Shown here piece by piece: positions 9,106 to 18,387 of a DNA stretch of 64,000 nt (position 1 is its first letter; each line of letters begins with the position of its first letter). Origin of the DNA: Sphingomonas hengshuiensis. GTDB lineage: Bacteria; Pseudomonadota; Alphaproteobacteria; Sphingomonadales; Sphingomonadaceae. Below the pieces are notes generated by a model, which saw only the letters and a program-made list of their open reading frames with translations, was not told where the DNA came from and made no database searches. Where the stretch lies: contig NZ_CP010836.1 in the NCBI RefSeq assembly GCF_000935025.1, positions 186,001 to 250,000 of the forward strand, in the 5' to 3' direction. Made by a program: the position numbers and the translations under genes.

Positions 9106-10454
9106 TACCTTTCGGGATCGGCGCCGTCCGCGGCCATCTGGCCGCCGGCGCGGGTTTCGGGCATCAGGAAATAGGCGATGAGCGACAGGGCGATCAGCGC
9201 CGAGACGTACCAGTAGAAGCCGTTCTCCAGCCCTTCCCGCTTCAGCCACAGCGCAACATATTCGGCGGTGCCGCCGAACAGCGTGTTGGCCAGCGCATAG
9301 GGCAGCGCGACGCCCAGCGCGCGGATATGGGCCGGGAACATCTCCGCCTTCACCACCGCGTTGATCGACGTATAGCCGGTGACGAGCAGCAGTCCCGCCA
9401 GCACCAGCAGGAACGCCTCGAACGACGAGGTGACATGCTCCAGCCGGGTGAAGATCGGCACGGTCAGCAGCGCGCCGCCGATGCCGAACAGGATCAGCAG
9501 CGGCTTGCGCCCGATGCGATCGGAAAGGCCGCCCGCCAGCGGCTGGGCCAGCATGTAGAGGAACAGCGCCGATGCCATGATCGCGGTGGCGGTCTGGCGG
9601 CCGAACCCTGCCGAGTTGACCAGGAATTTCTGCATGTAGGTTGAGTAGGCGTAGAAGGCGAGCGTGCCGCCAGCGGTCATCACGAACACCGTCAGGGCCG
9701 CGCGCGGATGGTGGCGGAACAGCGCCAGCGCCGCCGAGCGCGGACGATCGGCCCGCGCGGCGCTGTTCTGGAAGGCCGCGGTTTCCTGTAGCCTACGCCG
9801 CAGCACATAGACGCCCACCGCCATCACCGCGCCCACCGCAAAGGGAATCCGCCAGCCCCACGCCTCCAGCTGCGCCTCGGTCAGCACGTCCTGGAGCAGT
9901 AACAGCACGCACAGCGCCAGCAGCTGGCCGGCGATCAGCGTGACATATTGGAAGCTGGAGAAAAATCCGCGCAGACCGGGCCGCGCCATTTCGGACAGAT
10001 AGGTGGCGCTGGCGCCATATTCGCCGCCGACCGAAAGCCCCTGCATCAGCCGGGCGAGCAGCAGCAGCAGCGGCGCGGCGTTGCCGATCGTCGCATGGCC
10101 GGGCGTCATCGCGATCAGCGCCGAGCCGCCGCCCATCAGCGCGACCGAGAGCGCGAGGCCGGCCTTGCGCCCGTGGCGATCGGCATAGATGCCCATGATC
10201 CACGCCCCCAGCGGCCGCATCAGGAAGCCGACGGCGAAGATCGCCGCCGCGCTCAGCAGCTGCGCGGTGCTGTCGTCCGACGGGAAGAAGACCGGCGCGA
10301 AATAGAGCGTGAACGCCGAATAGACGTACCAGTCATACCATTCGACGAGATTGCCCAGCGAACCGCCGATGATCGACCTCAGCCGTCGATCCGCCGTGGC
10401 GGCTGCAATCGGTGCGTGGTCTGCCGTTGAACGCTGCTGTGTCGTGAACCCCAT
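9105..10454 (-). CDS. MFS transporter, MHS (metabolite:H+ symporter) subfamily
   Basis: 449 residues and 12 predicted helices. Family marks: GNLVEWYDWYVYSAF in the first helix, RPLGAWIMGIYADRHGRKAG after helix 2 (the MFS signature loop), and GLSVGGEYGASATYLSEMA in helix 4. These belong to the proline/betaine, alpha-ketoglutarate and dicarboxylate group of proton symporters. It follows fecR by 45 bp and is translationally coupled to the FG-GAP gene. Probably imports a product of the amidase/peptidase gene set across the inner membrane; the substrate is not readable. Confidence 0.92.
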   Translation of the reverse strand: MGFTTQQRSTADHAPIAAATADRRLRSIIGGSLGNLVEWYDWYVYSAFTLYFAPVFFPSDDSTAQLLSAAAIFAVGFLMRPLGAWIMGIYADRHGRKAGLALSVALMGGGSALIAMTPGHATIGNAAPLLLLLARLMQGLSVGGEYGASATYLSEMARPGLRGFFSSFQYVTLIAGQLLALCVLLLLQDVLTEAQLEAWGWRIPFAVGAVMAVGVYVLRRRLQETAAFQNSAARADRPRSAALALFRHHPRAALTVFVMTAGGTLAFYAYSTYMQKFLVNSAGFGRQTATAIMASALFLYMLAQPLAGGLSDRIGRKPLLILFGIGGALLTVPIFTRLEHVTSSFEAFLLVLAGLLLVTGYTSINAVVKAEMFPAHIRALGVALPYALANTLFGGTAEYVALWLKREGLENGFYWYVSALIALSLIAYFLMPETRAGGQMAADGADPER

Positions 10455-10499
10455 GTCGCCGGAAACGGACCGCGCGACGCTTTCTGCTACTCGGCGGGG

Positions 10500-11573
10500 C
10501 TATTCCGCCGCCGGCATCAGCAGCAGCGATCCGTCCGCGCCGGGAAGGGTGCGGATTCCGAAGCTCTGCTCCAGCGCATGGGCGAAATCGTCGGAGCGGT
10601 CCGAGCGGAAGGTGCCGCCGATGCGCAGGCCGCTGATCGCCGGATCGCCGATCACGATCGGGCTGATGCGGTAGCGGTTGAACTCCTCCACCGCCTGCGC
10701 GAGCGTATCGCCCTCGAAGCTGAGCCGCCCCTGCTGCCACGCCAGCCGGCGGGCGATGTCGTGGCCGGCGAGCGGGGTCACCGCGATCGCGCCCTGGCGC
10801 ACGGCGGCGGCGTTACCTGCCGTCACGCGACGGCCGGCTGCCTGGTCGTCGCGCACCAGCACCACCCCCTGGGTTACGGTCACTTCGGTCAGGTCGGGGC
10901 GCAGCCGCACCGAAAATGCCGTGCCGACCGCGCGCACCTTGGCGCTATCGGCATCGACGATGAACGGCCGGGCGGAATCGTGGGCGACGTCGAAGCTCGC
11001 TTCGCCGCGAAGCAGCCGTATCGAGCGCTCCTTCTTGCCCAGCGCGACTTCGATCGAGCTGCCGGTGTTCAGCCGCACCACGCTGCCATCCGCGAGCCGG
11101 ACGGTGCGCTTCTCACCGATCTTGGTGCGATAATGGTCCACCGCATGATCGAGCTGGAGCGCCACCGTGCCGCCGATCGCTACTGCCAGCATGCTGGCGG
11201 CGATGGTGCCGGCCAATAGCCGGCGGGTCGGCCGCCATCGCCAGGGCGGCGATCCCGCCTGGTTCAAGGCGCCGGGGGCTCCATCCGAATCTTCCGGGAC
11301 GGCGGCGGGCGGAGTGCCGTCACGCGCGCTCAGCGGGCAGCGCGGGTCGGCGGGTGCAATCTCGCCCAACCGTTCGGACAGCTCCCACGCCGCCTCTACC
11401 TTGGCGAAGGCATAGCCATGTGCCGGGTGCTCCGCGACCCAACCGAGCGCTTCGTCCCACGCCGTGTCAGTATCGGCGGCGCGCGCCTTCAGGAACAGAC
11501 GGGCCGCCTGGGCCTCGATCGCCTGCCGTTCTGCTGCGCTTGTGAAGGGACCACCCAAAACCCGAACCCTCAA
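10500..11573 (-). CDS. FecR-family anti-sigma factor
   Basis: 357 residues: an N-terminal cytoplasmic part (DUF4880-like, EAQAARLFLKARA...AWELSE), one transmembrane helix near 121-142 (LLAGTIAASMLAVAIGGTVA), then the FecR domain (GEKRTVRLADGSVVRLNTGS, RGEASFDVAHD, VRAVGTAFSVR) and a C-terminal STN-like segment. It senses the occupied TonB receptor and releases the sigma factor. The frame opens with TTG at 11573 inside the sigma gene; another TTG at 11558 has GAGGG eight bases upstream and may be the true start. Overlap with the sigma gene is about 90-107 bp. Confidence 0.9.
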   Translation of the reverse strand: MRVRVLGGPFTSAAERQAIEAQAARLFLKARAADTDTAWDEALGWVAEHPAHGYAFAKVEAAWELSERLGEIAPADPRCPLSARDGTPPAAVPEDSDGAPGALNQAGSPPWRWRPTRRLLAGTIAASMLAVAIGGTVALQLDHAVDHYRTKIGEKRTVRLADGSVVRLNTGSSIEVALGKKERSIRLLRGEASFDVAHDSARPFIVDADSAKVRAVGTAFSVRLRPDLTEVTVTQGVVLVRDDQAAGRRVTAGNAAAVRQGAIAVTPLAGHDIARRLAWQQGRLSFEGDTLAQAVEEFNRYRISPIVIGDPAISGLRIGGTFRSDRSDDFAHALEQSFGIRTLPGADGSLLLMPAAE

Positions 11574-12075
11574 ACTCGCCGATCGCCTGCATGATCTTCA
11601 GTGCGGCCCGCGCAAGATGCTTGTCTACAGTGGAAACGGACAGGCCCATCTCCTCTGCTATCGCTACCACCGGCCAATCATAGACGCGCCGTAAAAAGAA
11701 AGCACGCCGACACTGGGGCGGCAACGTATCCAATATGGCCTGCAAGTGGCGCAATTCATCGCGCGCCTCCAGCCGGGCATGCGCGGTATCGTCCACGCCG
11801 ATCAGCTCCAGATCGGCGATAACCTCGAACGATACGATCTTGCTGCGGCGTGCCTCGTCGATCACCAGGTTGCGCGCGATCTGGAACAGATAGGCGCGGC
11901 CCGACTGCGTCCGATCGATGTCCCCATTCGCATAGGCGCGAGTCATCGCCTCTGCCACCATATCGTCGATGTCGTAGCCGTCGGGCAGAACGCGACGGAG
12001 GCGCGCCCGCAACGCCCCCTCATGCGGCAGAATACACCCTTTATACCAGTCCAGCCGTGCCCGAACGGGATCCAT
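11467..12075 (-). CDS. ECF sigma factor, FecI type
   Basis: Sigma-70 family protein of 202 residues. Region 2 is seen in GYDIDDMVAEAMTRAYA and RAYLFQIARNLVIDEARR, region 4 in LDTLPPQCRRAFFLRRVYDW and EEMGLSVSTVDKHLARA. It probably directs RNA polymerase to the divergent TonB receptor operon when FecR is relieved. The ATG at 12075 has a GGGGGGA tract seven bases upstream; an in-frame ATG at 12102 preceded by AGGAGAGG is a credible alternative. The last ~30 residues are an unusual basic tail overlapping fecR. Confidence 0.92.
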   Translation of the reverse strand: MDPVRARLDWYKGCILPHEGALRARLRRVLPDGYDIDDMVAEAMTRAYANGDIDRTQSGRAYLFQIARNLVIDEARRSKIVSFEVIADLELIGVDDTAHARLEARDELRHLQAILDTLPPQCRRAFFLRRVYDWPVVAIAEEMGLSVSTVDKHLARAALKIMQAIGEFEGSGFGWSLHKRSRTAGDRGPGGPSVPEGARRRY

Positions 12076-12250
12076 GCGACGTCCCCCCTTTTTATGGGGC
12101 ATCCTCTCCTGCGGATCGTGGTTGGGGCGATACGAACAGGGAATCGGGGGCGTGTCCAGCCACGATGAAATAAAAATGACGCGCCGATTAGCAGAATGTG
12201 TCGTGCCGTCCGTCTTCCCAGCAGCAAACATCTTCTCTGGGGGGCAATCC

Positions 12251-15028
12251 ATGACATCGACCCTGCTTCGCACCATGATGGCCAGCGCTGCGGCCATCAC
12301 GGCGTTTCCCGCAGCCGCGCAGGCCGAGCGCGAGGTGACCTTCGACATTCGCGCACAGCCGGTGCAATCCGCATTGGCGCGCTTCGCCGAACAGACGGGC
12401 ATGCAGATCCTGTATCCCTATGATCGTGTGGCGGGCCTGCGCACCGCCGGTGTGCAGGGCAAGATGGCACCGCGCGCCGCGCTCGATCGGCTGCTCGCCG
12501 GCACCGGGCTACAGATTAATCGCGCCGGTGGCGGCGTGATCGCGCTCTCGCTTCCCAAGGCGGTCGCGGCCGCGAAGCTGGTGCGTACCGCCAGCCTCAC
12601 GCCGATGGGCGTCCCCGCCGCGCCGCCGGCGAGCGCGAGCCGCGCGGCACAGGACGTCCAGGAAAGCGCCGCGGCGCAGGATAGCCCCGACAAGGAGATC
12701 GTCGTCACCGGCAGTCGCGGATTGCCGCGCACGGTGGCGGACAGCCCCACGCCGATCGACGTCATCGGCGCAAGCGAATTGCAGCGTACCGGGCGGGCGG
12801 GCGTGTTTTCCGCGCTGAACACGCTCGTGCCGTCGTTCAATCTGCCGGCCCGTGCCGGCGGCGGCACGTCGACGGTGATCGCCACCGGCGGCCTGCGGGG
12901 CCTGAATCCCGACCAGACGCTGATCCTCGTCAACGGCAAGCGGCGCCACAAGACCTCGCTGATCAACGCGGTCTCGTCCTATTACAACGGCTCGGTTCCG
13001 GCCGACCTCGACCTGATCCCGACCTCTGCCATCGACCATATCGAGGTGCTGCGCGACGGCGCCGCCGCGCAATATGGCTCGGACGCGATCGCCGGCGTGA
13101 TCAACATCATCCTGAAGAAGGACAAGTCCGGCGGCTTCGGATCGTTCACAGCGGGCCAGAATTTCGATCGCAGCGACGGCGAACTGTTTCAGGCCGACGC
13201 CAATATCGGCTTCGCGCTGGGGCAGGACGGGTTCCTCGACCTCTCGGTCAGCGCCAAGAAGCAGAATGCGTCGAACCGCGCCGAGCCGATTTCATCGTCG
13301 ATCCGGCTCTATCCGCTCGTCAACGGCGCGCTCGATTCGCGCGAGGCGACGATCAACCGGCTGGTGACAACCAACTATGGTGCGATGCCACAGGAATCCA
13401 TCAACACCGGCTTCAATGCCGGCTATGATCTGGGGGGCGTCGAACTCTATTCCTTCGGCACCTACAGCCAGCGGAAATCGGACCTCAATTACACCTATCG
13501 CGCGCCCACCAACGCCAATTCGCTCCCGGCGGTCTTCCCCAACGGCTTCCGCCCGCACGTGATGATCGCCGAAGAAGACTATGAGGTGGCGGTGGGCGCG
13601 CGTGGCGCGCTTTCGGGATGGGACTGGGACTTCAGCCAGACGCTGGGCAAAAACCGTTCGCGCCAGACCGCGGACAATACGCTCAACGCATCGCTTGGAC
13701 CGACGAGCCAGACGCATTTCTATGTCGGCACGTTGATTTCCAAGGAAGCGGTGACCTCGCTGGACCTGACGCGCGGCTATGCCGTGGGCGGCGGCAGCCT
13801 CCAGGTTTCGGGCGGGCTGCAATATCGCGTGGAAAGCTATCAGGTGCTCGCGGGCGAGTGGGCCAGCTATGCAGCAGGGACCTATACGAGCAGCCTGGGC
13901 CGCCCGACGCCCGGCGCATCGGGCGCCGCAGGCTTCACGCCCGATGATGCAGGCTTCCTGAAACGCAACAACATGGCGGCCTATGGCGACATCGTCTGGG
14001 ACCCGAGCACGCGGCTGACCATCGGCGGCGCGCTACGCTTCGAGCATTATGACGACGACAGCGGCGACACGCTGATCGGAAAGCTCAATGCCCGCTATGC
14101 CGTAACGCCCTGGGTGGCGGTGCGGGGCGCGGTCAGCACCGGGTTCCGCGCGCCGGCGCTGGCGCAACAAATCTACGCCTCCACCACCGGCCAGTTCCGC
14201 ACGATCGGCACCACCCTGAACCTGCTCCAGATCAAGACGCTTCCGGTCAATTCGGCCGCAGCGATCGCCTTGGGGGCCGAGCCGCTGAAGCCAGAAAAAT
14301 CGACCAACCTGAGCGCGGGTATCGTGCTGACCCCGTTCGCGCGGTTCACCCTCACCGTCGACGGCTATCAGATCGAGGTGCGAGACCGGATCGCGATCAC
14401 CTCCACGCTGACCGGGACGGCGGTGTCCGCGATCCTGACTGCCAACGGGCTTTCCCCCGATATCAGCGCGCAATATTACACCAATGCCATCGACACCCGG
14501 ACCCGCGGCGTGGACGTAGTCGCGACCTATCAGCACCCGATCGGCAGCGTCGCCAGCATGGCGTGGAACCTCGGCTACAACTATAACCGGACGGTCATCA
14601 CCCATATCAAGGATAACCCGTCCGAACTGGGATCGCTGGGTTCGGGCTATGTGCTTTTCGATCGCCTGTCGCAGAGCAACATGACGGTCAACCTGCCGGA
14701 AACAAAGTTCTTTCTGGGCAACGTCACGACGCTGGCGCCCTTCACCCTGGCGACGCGGCTGGTGCGGTACGGATCGTTCAAATCCTACGGCAACACCATC
14801 GCGAACGACCGCACTTTCGGCGCAAAATGGGTCACCGATGTTGATCTGTCCTGGAAGGCCAGCGACCGGCTTACGGTCTCGGCAGGGGCCAATAACCTGT
14901 TCAACGTCTATCCCGACCGCAACGACACACTGACCAACGTCAACACGGGCGCCGGCTTCTATTCCACAGGCGGAGCCTATGGCTTCACCGGCGGATATTA
15001 TTACGGTCGCGTCGCAATCAAGTTCTGA
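12251..15028 (+). CDS. TonB-dependent receptor with N-terminal STN signalling domain
   Basis: 925 residues. Signal peptide, then an STN domain (~28-100: VTFDIRAQPVQSALARFAEQ, PRAALDRLLAGTGL) that contacts FecR, a TonB box (KEIVVTGSRG), plug (IEVLRDGAAAQYGSDAIAGV) and a beta-barrel ending in YGRVAIKF with the usual terminal Phe. The HIEVLRDGAAAQYGSDA form is typical of the large sphingomonad/xanthomonad receptors for organic nutrients rather than siderophores. ATG at 12251, divergent from the sigma factor. First gene of a run with the amidase, dipeptidase and aminotransferase. Confidence 0.93.
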   Translation: MTSTLLRTMMASAAAITAFPAAAQAEREVTFDIRAQPVQSALARFAEQTGMQILYPYDRVAGLRTAGVQGKMAPRAALDRLLAGTGLQINRAGGGVIALSLPKAVAAAKLVRTASLTPMGVPAAPPASASRAAQDVQESAAAQDSPDKEIVVTGSRGLPRTVADSPTPIDVIGASELQRTGRAGVFSALNTLVPSFNLPARAGGGTSTVIATGGLRGLNPDQTLILVNGKRRHKTSLINAVSSYYNGSVPADLDLIPTSAIDHIEVLRDGAAAQYGSDAIAGVINIILKKDKSGGFGSFTAGQNFDRSDGELFQADANIGFALGQDGFLDLSVSAKKQNASNRAEPISSSIRLYPLVNGALDSREATINRLVTTNYGAMPQESINTGFNAGYDLGGVELYSFGTYSQRKSDLNYTYRAPTNANSLPAVFPNGFRPHVMIAEEDYEVAVGARGALSGWDWDFSQTLGKNRSRQTADNTLNASLGPTSQTHFYVGTLISKEAVTSLDLTRGYAVGGGSLQVSGGLQYRVESYQVLAGEWASYAAGTYTSSLGRPTPGASGAAGFTPDDAGFLKRNNMAAYGDIVWDPSTRLTIGGALRFEHYDDDSGDTLIGKLNARYAVTPWVAVRGAVSTGFRAPALAQQIYASTTGQFRTIGTTLNLLQIKTLPVNSAAAIALGAEPLKPEKSTNLSAGIVLTPFARFTLTVDGYQIEVRDRIAITSTLTGTAVSAILTANGLSPDISAQYYTNAIDTRTRGVDVVATYQHPIGSVASMAWNLGYNYNRTVITHIKDNPSELGSLGSGYVLFDRLSQSNMTVNLPETKFFLGNVTTLAPFTLATRLVRYGSFKSYGNTIANDRTFGAKWVTDVDLSWKASDRLTVSAGANNLFNVYPDRNDTLTNVNTGAGFYSTGGAYGFTGGYYYGRVAIKF

Positions 15029-15037
15029 GGGGCTGAC

Positions 15038-17137
15038 ATGCGTACCAAGATCATTTGCGGATTGCTTCTGGCCGGGGCCGCAGCCGCGCCCGCCGTATCG
15101 CATCAGGCGCGGCCCGCCCCCGGCGGGAAGGGCGAGATTTTGTGGGATAGCTTCGGCGTCCCCCATGTCTATGCGAAGACGGAGTCGGGGGCCTTTTGGG
15201 GCTTCGGCTACGCCCAGGCGCAAAGCCACGGCAACCTGCTGCTCAAGCTGTACGGCGAGGCGCGGGCGAAGTCGGCCGAATATTGGGGAGGCAGCGCCAA
15301 CGAGACGCAGGATCGCTGGCTGATCGCCAATGACGTGCCCGTCCGCGCAGGGCGCTGGTTCCAGCAGCAGACCCCACAGATGCGCGCCGATCTCGACGCC
15401 TTCGCCGCCGGCATCAACGCCTATGCGGCCAAGCATCCTGATGCGATCGATCCGGCGATGCGGCGCGTGCTACCGATCACCGGGCTGGACGTGATGGCAC
15501 ATGCCCACCGGCTGATGAACTATGTCTACATCGCCTCGGACCGGAAGGTGCTGGCCGATCCCGCGACCAACGAGGCCGGCGGATCGAATGCCTGGGCGGT
15601 GGCGCCTTCGCGGTCCGCGAGCGGCAAGGCGATGCTGCTCGCCAACCCGCATCTGCCCTGGGCGCCGAGCATGCTGACCTATTATGAGGCGCATCTGAAC
15701 GCGCCCGGCTACAGCGTGTATGGCGCGACGCAGGTGGGTCTGCCGGTGCTGCGCTTCGCGTTCAACAACGATCTGGGCTTCACCAACACGGTGAACACGA
15801 TGCTCGGCTATTCGAGCTACACGCTCACCCTGGCCGACGGCGGCTATCGCTATGACGGCAAGGTGCTGCCGTTCCGCACCGAGCAGAAAAGCTACAAGGT
15901 CCGCCAGGCCGACGGTTCGCTGAAGACCGTGACCTTCACCCAGCGCTATGCCGTGCAGGGCCCGGTGTTCGACATTCCCGGCGGCACCACCGTCGCGCTG
16001 AAGGTGGCGGGGCTCGATCGCCCGGGCGTGCTCAAGCAATATCTCGACATGGGCAAGGCGCATAATTTCGCGCAGTTCCAGGCGGCGCTGCGCCAGATGC
16101 AGGTGCCGATGTTCAACATCGTCTATGCCGATCGCGCCGGGCATATCCTGTATCTCGACAACGGCATCCTGCCCAAGCACGCAGGCGGCGATCTCGCCAA
16201 ATGGTCTGCGCCGGTGCCGGGCGACACCTCGGCCACGCTGTGGCGCGACGTGCACGGCTATGACGATCTGCCCAAGGTGATCGATCCCGCCAGCGGCTTC
16301 GTCCAGAACGCCAATGATCCGCCCTGGCTCGCCACCTGGCCGCGCGTGCTCGATCCCAAGGCGTTCCCCGCCTATGTCGCGCCGGTCGGCCCGGTCAGCC
16401 AGCGCGCGCAGATGTCGGTCAAGCTGATGACCGCGAGCCCCAAGATCTCGTTCGACGATTTCGTGGCGCGCAAGCTCGAGACGCGGGCGCTGATGGCGGA
16501 CCGGCTGCTGCCGGAGCTGATCGCGGCAGCAAAGGACAGCACCGATCCCGAGATCGTCGAAGCGGTGCGCCTGCTCAGCGGCTGGGATCACCGGTTCGAG
16601 GCGGATGCCCGCGGCGCGCTGCTGTTCGAGACCTGGGCGGCCATGTTCGCGCCGAAGAACTTCACCGACCAGAGCAACTATGCGGTGAAGTGGTCGCTCA
16701 GCGATCCGCTGGAGACGCCGCGCGGCCTGAAGGACCCTGCCGGCGCGGTCGCGATGCTCAAGGCGGCGGTGGCCAGGACGCGCCAGCTCTACGGCGCCGT
16801 CGATCGCCCCTATGGCGAGGTTTCGCGCTTCCACCTGGGCGATGTGAGCCTGCCCGCCAATGGCGGCTTCGGCAACACCGGCGTGTTCCGCACGATCACC
16901 TGGGGCCCGATGAAGAATGGCGAGCGCACGCCGATGCACGGTGAGACCTGGGTCTCGATGATCGAATTCAGCACGCCGATGCGCGCCGTGGGCATGATGA
17001 GCTATGGCAACAGCAGCCAGCCGGGATCGAAGCATAATTCCGACCAGCTGCAATTCCTCAACAGCAAAACCTTCCGTACGCTGTGGATCGACCGGACCGA
17101 GGTCGAACGTCATGTCGAAGAACGGACACCCTTCTGA
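15038..17137 (+). CDS. Penicillin acylase family amidase (Ntn hydrolase), exported
   Basis: 699-residue precursor with signal peptide (MRTKIICGLLLAGAAAAPAV). The self-cleaving Ntn-hydrolase site is seen in EAGGSNAWAV, with Ser183 expected to become the N-terminal nucleophile of the beta subunit; NPHLPW (203-208) follows as usual. Family members remove acyl groups from beta-lactams, acyl-homoserine lactones and N-acyl amino acids; sequence alone does not choose between them. It starts nine bases after the receptor gene and overlaps the dipeptidase start by one base, so one operon. Confidence 0.9.
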   Translation: MRTKIICGLLLAGAAAAPAVSHQARPAPGGKGEILWDSFGVPHVYAKTESGAFWGFGYAQAQSHGNLLLKLYGEARAKSAEYWGGSANETQDRWLIANDVPVRAGRWFQQQTPQMRADLDAFAAGINAYAAKHPDAIDPAMRRVLPITGLDVMAHAHRLMNYVYIASDRKVLADPATNEAGGSNAWAVAPSRSASGKAMLLANPHLPWAPSMLTYYEAHLNAPGYSVYGATQVGLPVLRFAFNNDLGFTNTVNTMLGYSSYTLTLADGGYRYDGKVLPFRTEQKSYKVRQADGSLKTVTFTQRYAVQGPVFDIPGGTTVALKVAGLDRPGVLKQYLDMGKAHNFAQFQAALRQMQVPMFNIVYADRAGHILYLDNGILPKHAGGDLAKWSAPVPGDTSATLWRDVHGYDDLPKVIDPASGFVQNANDPPWLATWPRVLDPKAFPAYVAPVGPVSQRAQMSVKLMTASPKISFDDFVARKLETRALMADRLLPELIAAAKDSTDPEIVEAVRLLSGWDHRFEADARGALLFETWAAMFAPKNFTDQSNYAVKWSLSDPLETPRGLKDPAGAVAMLKAAVARTRQLYGAVDRPYGEVSRFHLGDVSLPANGGFGNTGVFRTITWGPMKNGERTPMHGETWVSMIEFSTPMRAVGMMSYGNSSQPGSKHNSDQLQFLNSKTFRTLWIDRTEVERHVEERTPF

Positions 17138-18369
17138 TGCGCATCTTTTCCACGCTGCCGCTGCTCGCCTTGCTCGCCACGCTTCCCGCCGTCGCCTCGG
17201 CACAGACCGCGCGGAAGGTGCATGACGACGCGATCGTGCTCGACACCCATTTCGACACGCCGGCCAATCTCGGTCGACCGGGCTGGACCATCACCGACCG
17301 GCACGACACCGCCAGGGACGGCGACCAGGTCGACGTGCCGCGGATGATCGAAGGCGGCGTCGATGGCGGCTTCTTCGCCATCTACACCGCGCAGGGGCCC
17401 CGCACGCCCGAGGCGCGGCGGGCGGCGCGCGACGCCGGTTTCGTTCGCGCGGTGCAGATCCGCGAGATGGTGGCGCGCCACCCGAACGTGTTCCAGTTCG
17501 TCACCACGGCGGAGCAGGCCCGCGCCGTTGCCGCTTCGGGCAAGCGCTTCGTCTTCATGAGCATGGAGAATGGCACGCCGGTGGAAGCCGACGTCTCGCT
17601 GCTCTCGACCTTCCATGCGCTGGGGCTGACGATGGCCTCGCCGGTGCACTTCAAGAACAACGACTTGGCCGACAGCGCCACCGACAAACCCGAATGGAAC
17701 GGCCTCAGCCCCGCCGGGCGCGCCTTCGTCGCGGAGGCCAACCGACTGGGCATCCTGCTCGATGCCAGCCACGCCTCGGATCAGGTGCTGGAACAGATGA
17801 TCGCGCTGTCCAAGGCGCCGATCATCCTGTCCCACTCGGGCGTGCGAGCAATCTATAACCATCCGCGCAACGTCAGCGATGCCGATCTGAAGCTGCTTGC
17901 GGCCAAGGGCGGGGTCGTCCAGATCAACGCCTTCAGCGCCTATATGATCGACCAGCCCAAGATCCCCGAGCGCGATGCGGCGATGCAGGCGCTGATGGCC
18001 AAGGCTGGCAATATGCGCGACATGACGCCCGCGCAGCGCAGCGCACTAATGACCGAGCGCAAGGCGATCGACGCCCGCTGGCCGGCACCACGCGCGACCT
18101 TCGCCGATCTGATGAAGCATCTCGAACACGCGATCCAGGTGGCCGGCATCGACCATGTCGGGCTGAGCGGCGATTTCGACGGCGGTGGCGGGATCGAGGG
18201 GTTCGACGGCGTCGCCGATTTCCCGAAGGTCAGCGCGGTGTTGCTCGAGCGCGGCTATTCGGCGGCGGACGTCGCCAAGGTGATGGGCGGCAATGCCCTG
18301 CGCGTGCTCGCCGCGGCCCAGGCAGCCGGCGATCCCGCCGCGCGCGTCACCATTCCACAGACCAATTGA
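17137..18369 (+). CDS. Membrane dipeptidase (M19, renal dipeptidase family), exported
   Basis: 410 residues from the ATG at 17137 that overlaps the amidase stop (TGATG). Signal peptide to about residue 22 (VASAQ). Zinc ligands of the family are visible: His38 and Asp40 in VLDTHFDTP, the glutamate of SMENGTPVE, and histidines in LLDASHAS and ILSHSGV; the late aspartate lies in GLSGDFDGGGG. M19 enzymes cleave dipeptides, including ones with a D-residue, and some beta-lactams. Probably works on products of the amidase in the periplasm. Confidence 0.92.
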   Translation: MRIFSTLPLLALLATLPAVASAQTARKVHDDAIVLDTHFDTPANLGRPGWTITDRHDTARDGDQVDVPRMIEGGVDGGFFAIYTAQGPRTPEARRAARDAGFVRAVQIREMVARHPNVFQFVTTAEQARAVAASGKRFVFMSMENGTPVEADVSLLSTFHALGLTMASPVHFKNNDLADSATDKPEWNGLSPAGRAFVAEANRLGILLDASHASDQVLEQMIALSKAPIILSHSGVRAIYNHPRNVSDADLKLLAAKGGVVQINAFSAYMIDQPKIPERDAAMQALMAKAGNMRDMTPAQRSALMTERKAIDARWPAPRATFADLMKHLEHAIQVAGIDHVGLSGDFDGGGGIEGFDGVADFPKVSAVLLERGYSAADVAKVMGGNALRVLAAAQAAGDPAARVTIPQTN

Positions 18370-18387
18370 ACCAAGGGGGCCGGAACC

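Noticed and set aside
12103..12250. FecI-type promoter for the TonB receptor
   Set aside because: GGGAAT and GTGTCC elements are present but only about ten bases apart, too close for -35/-10; I could not support a specific promoter.
15470..17203. Long minus-strand frame (577 codons) opposite the acylase
   Set aside because: Arg/His/Gly-rich composition and no motif; the plus-strand penicillin acylase accounts for the DNA.
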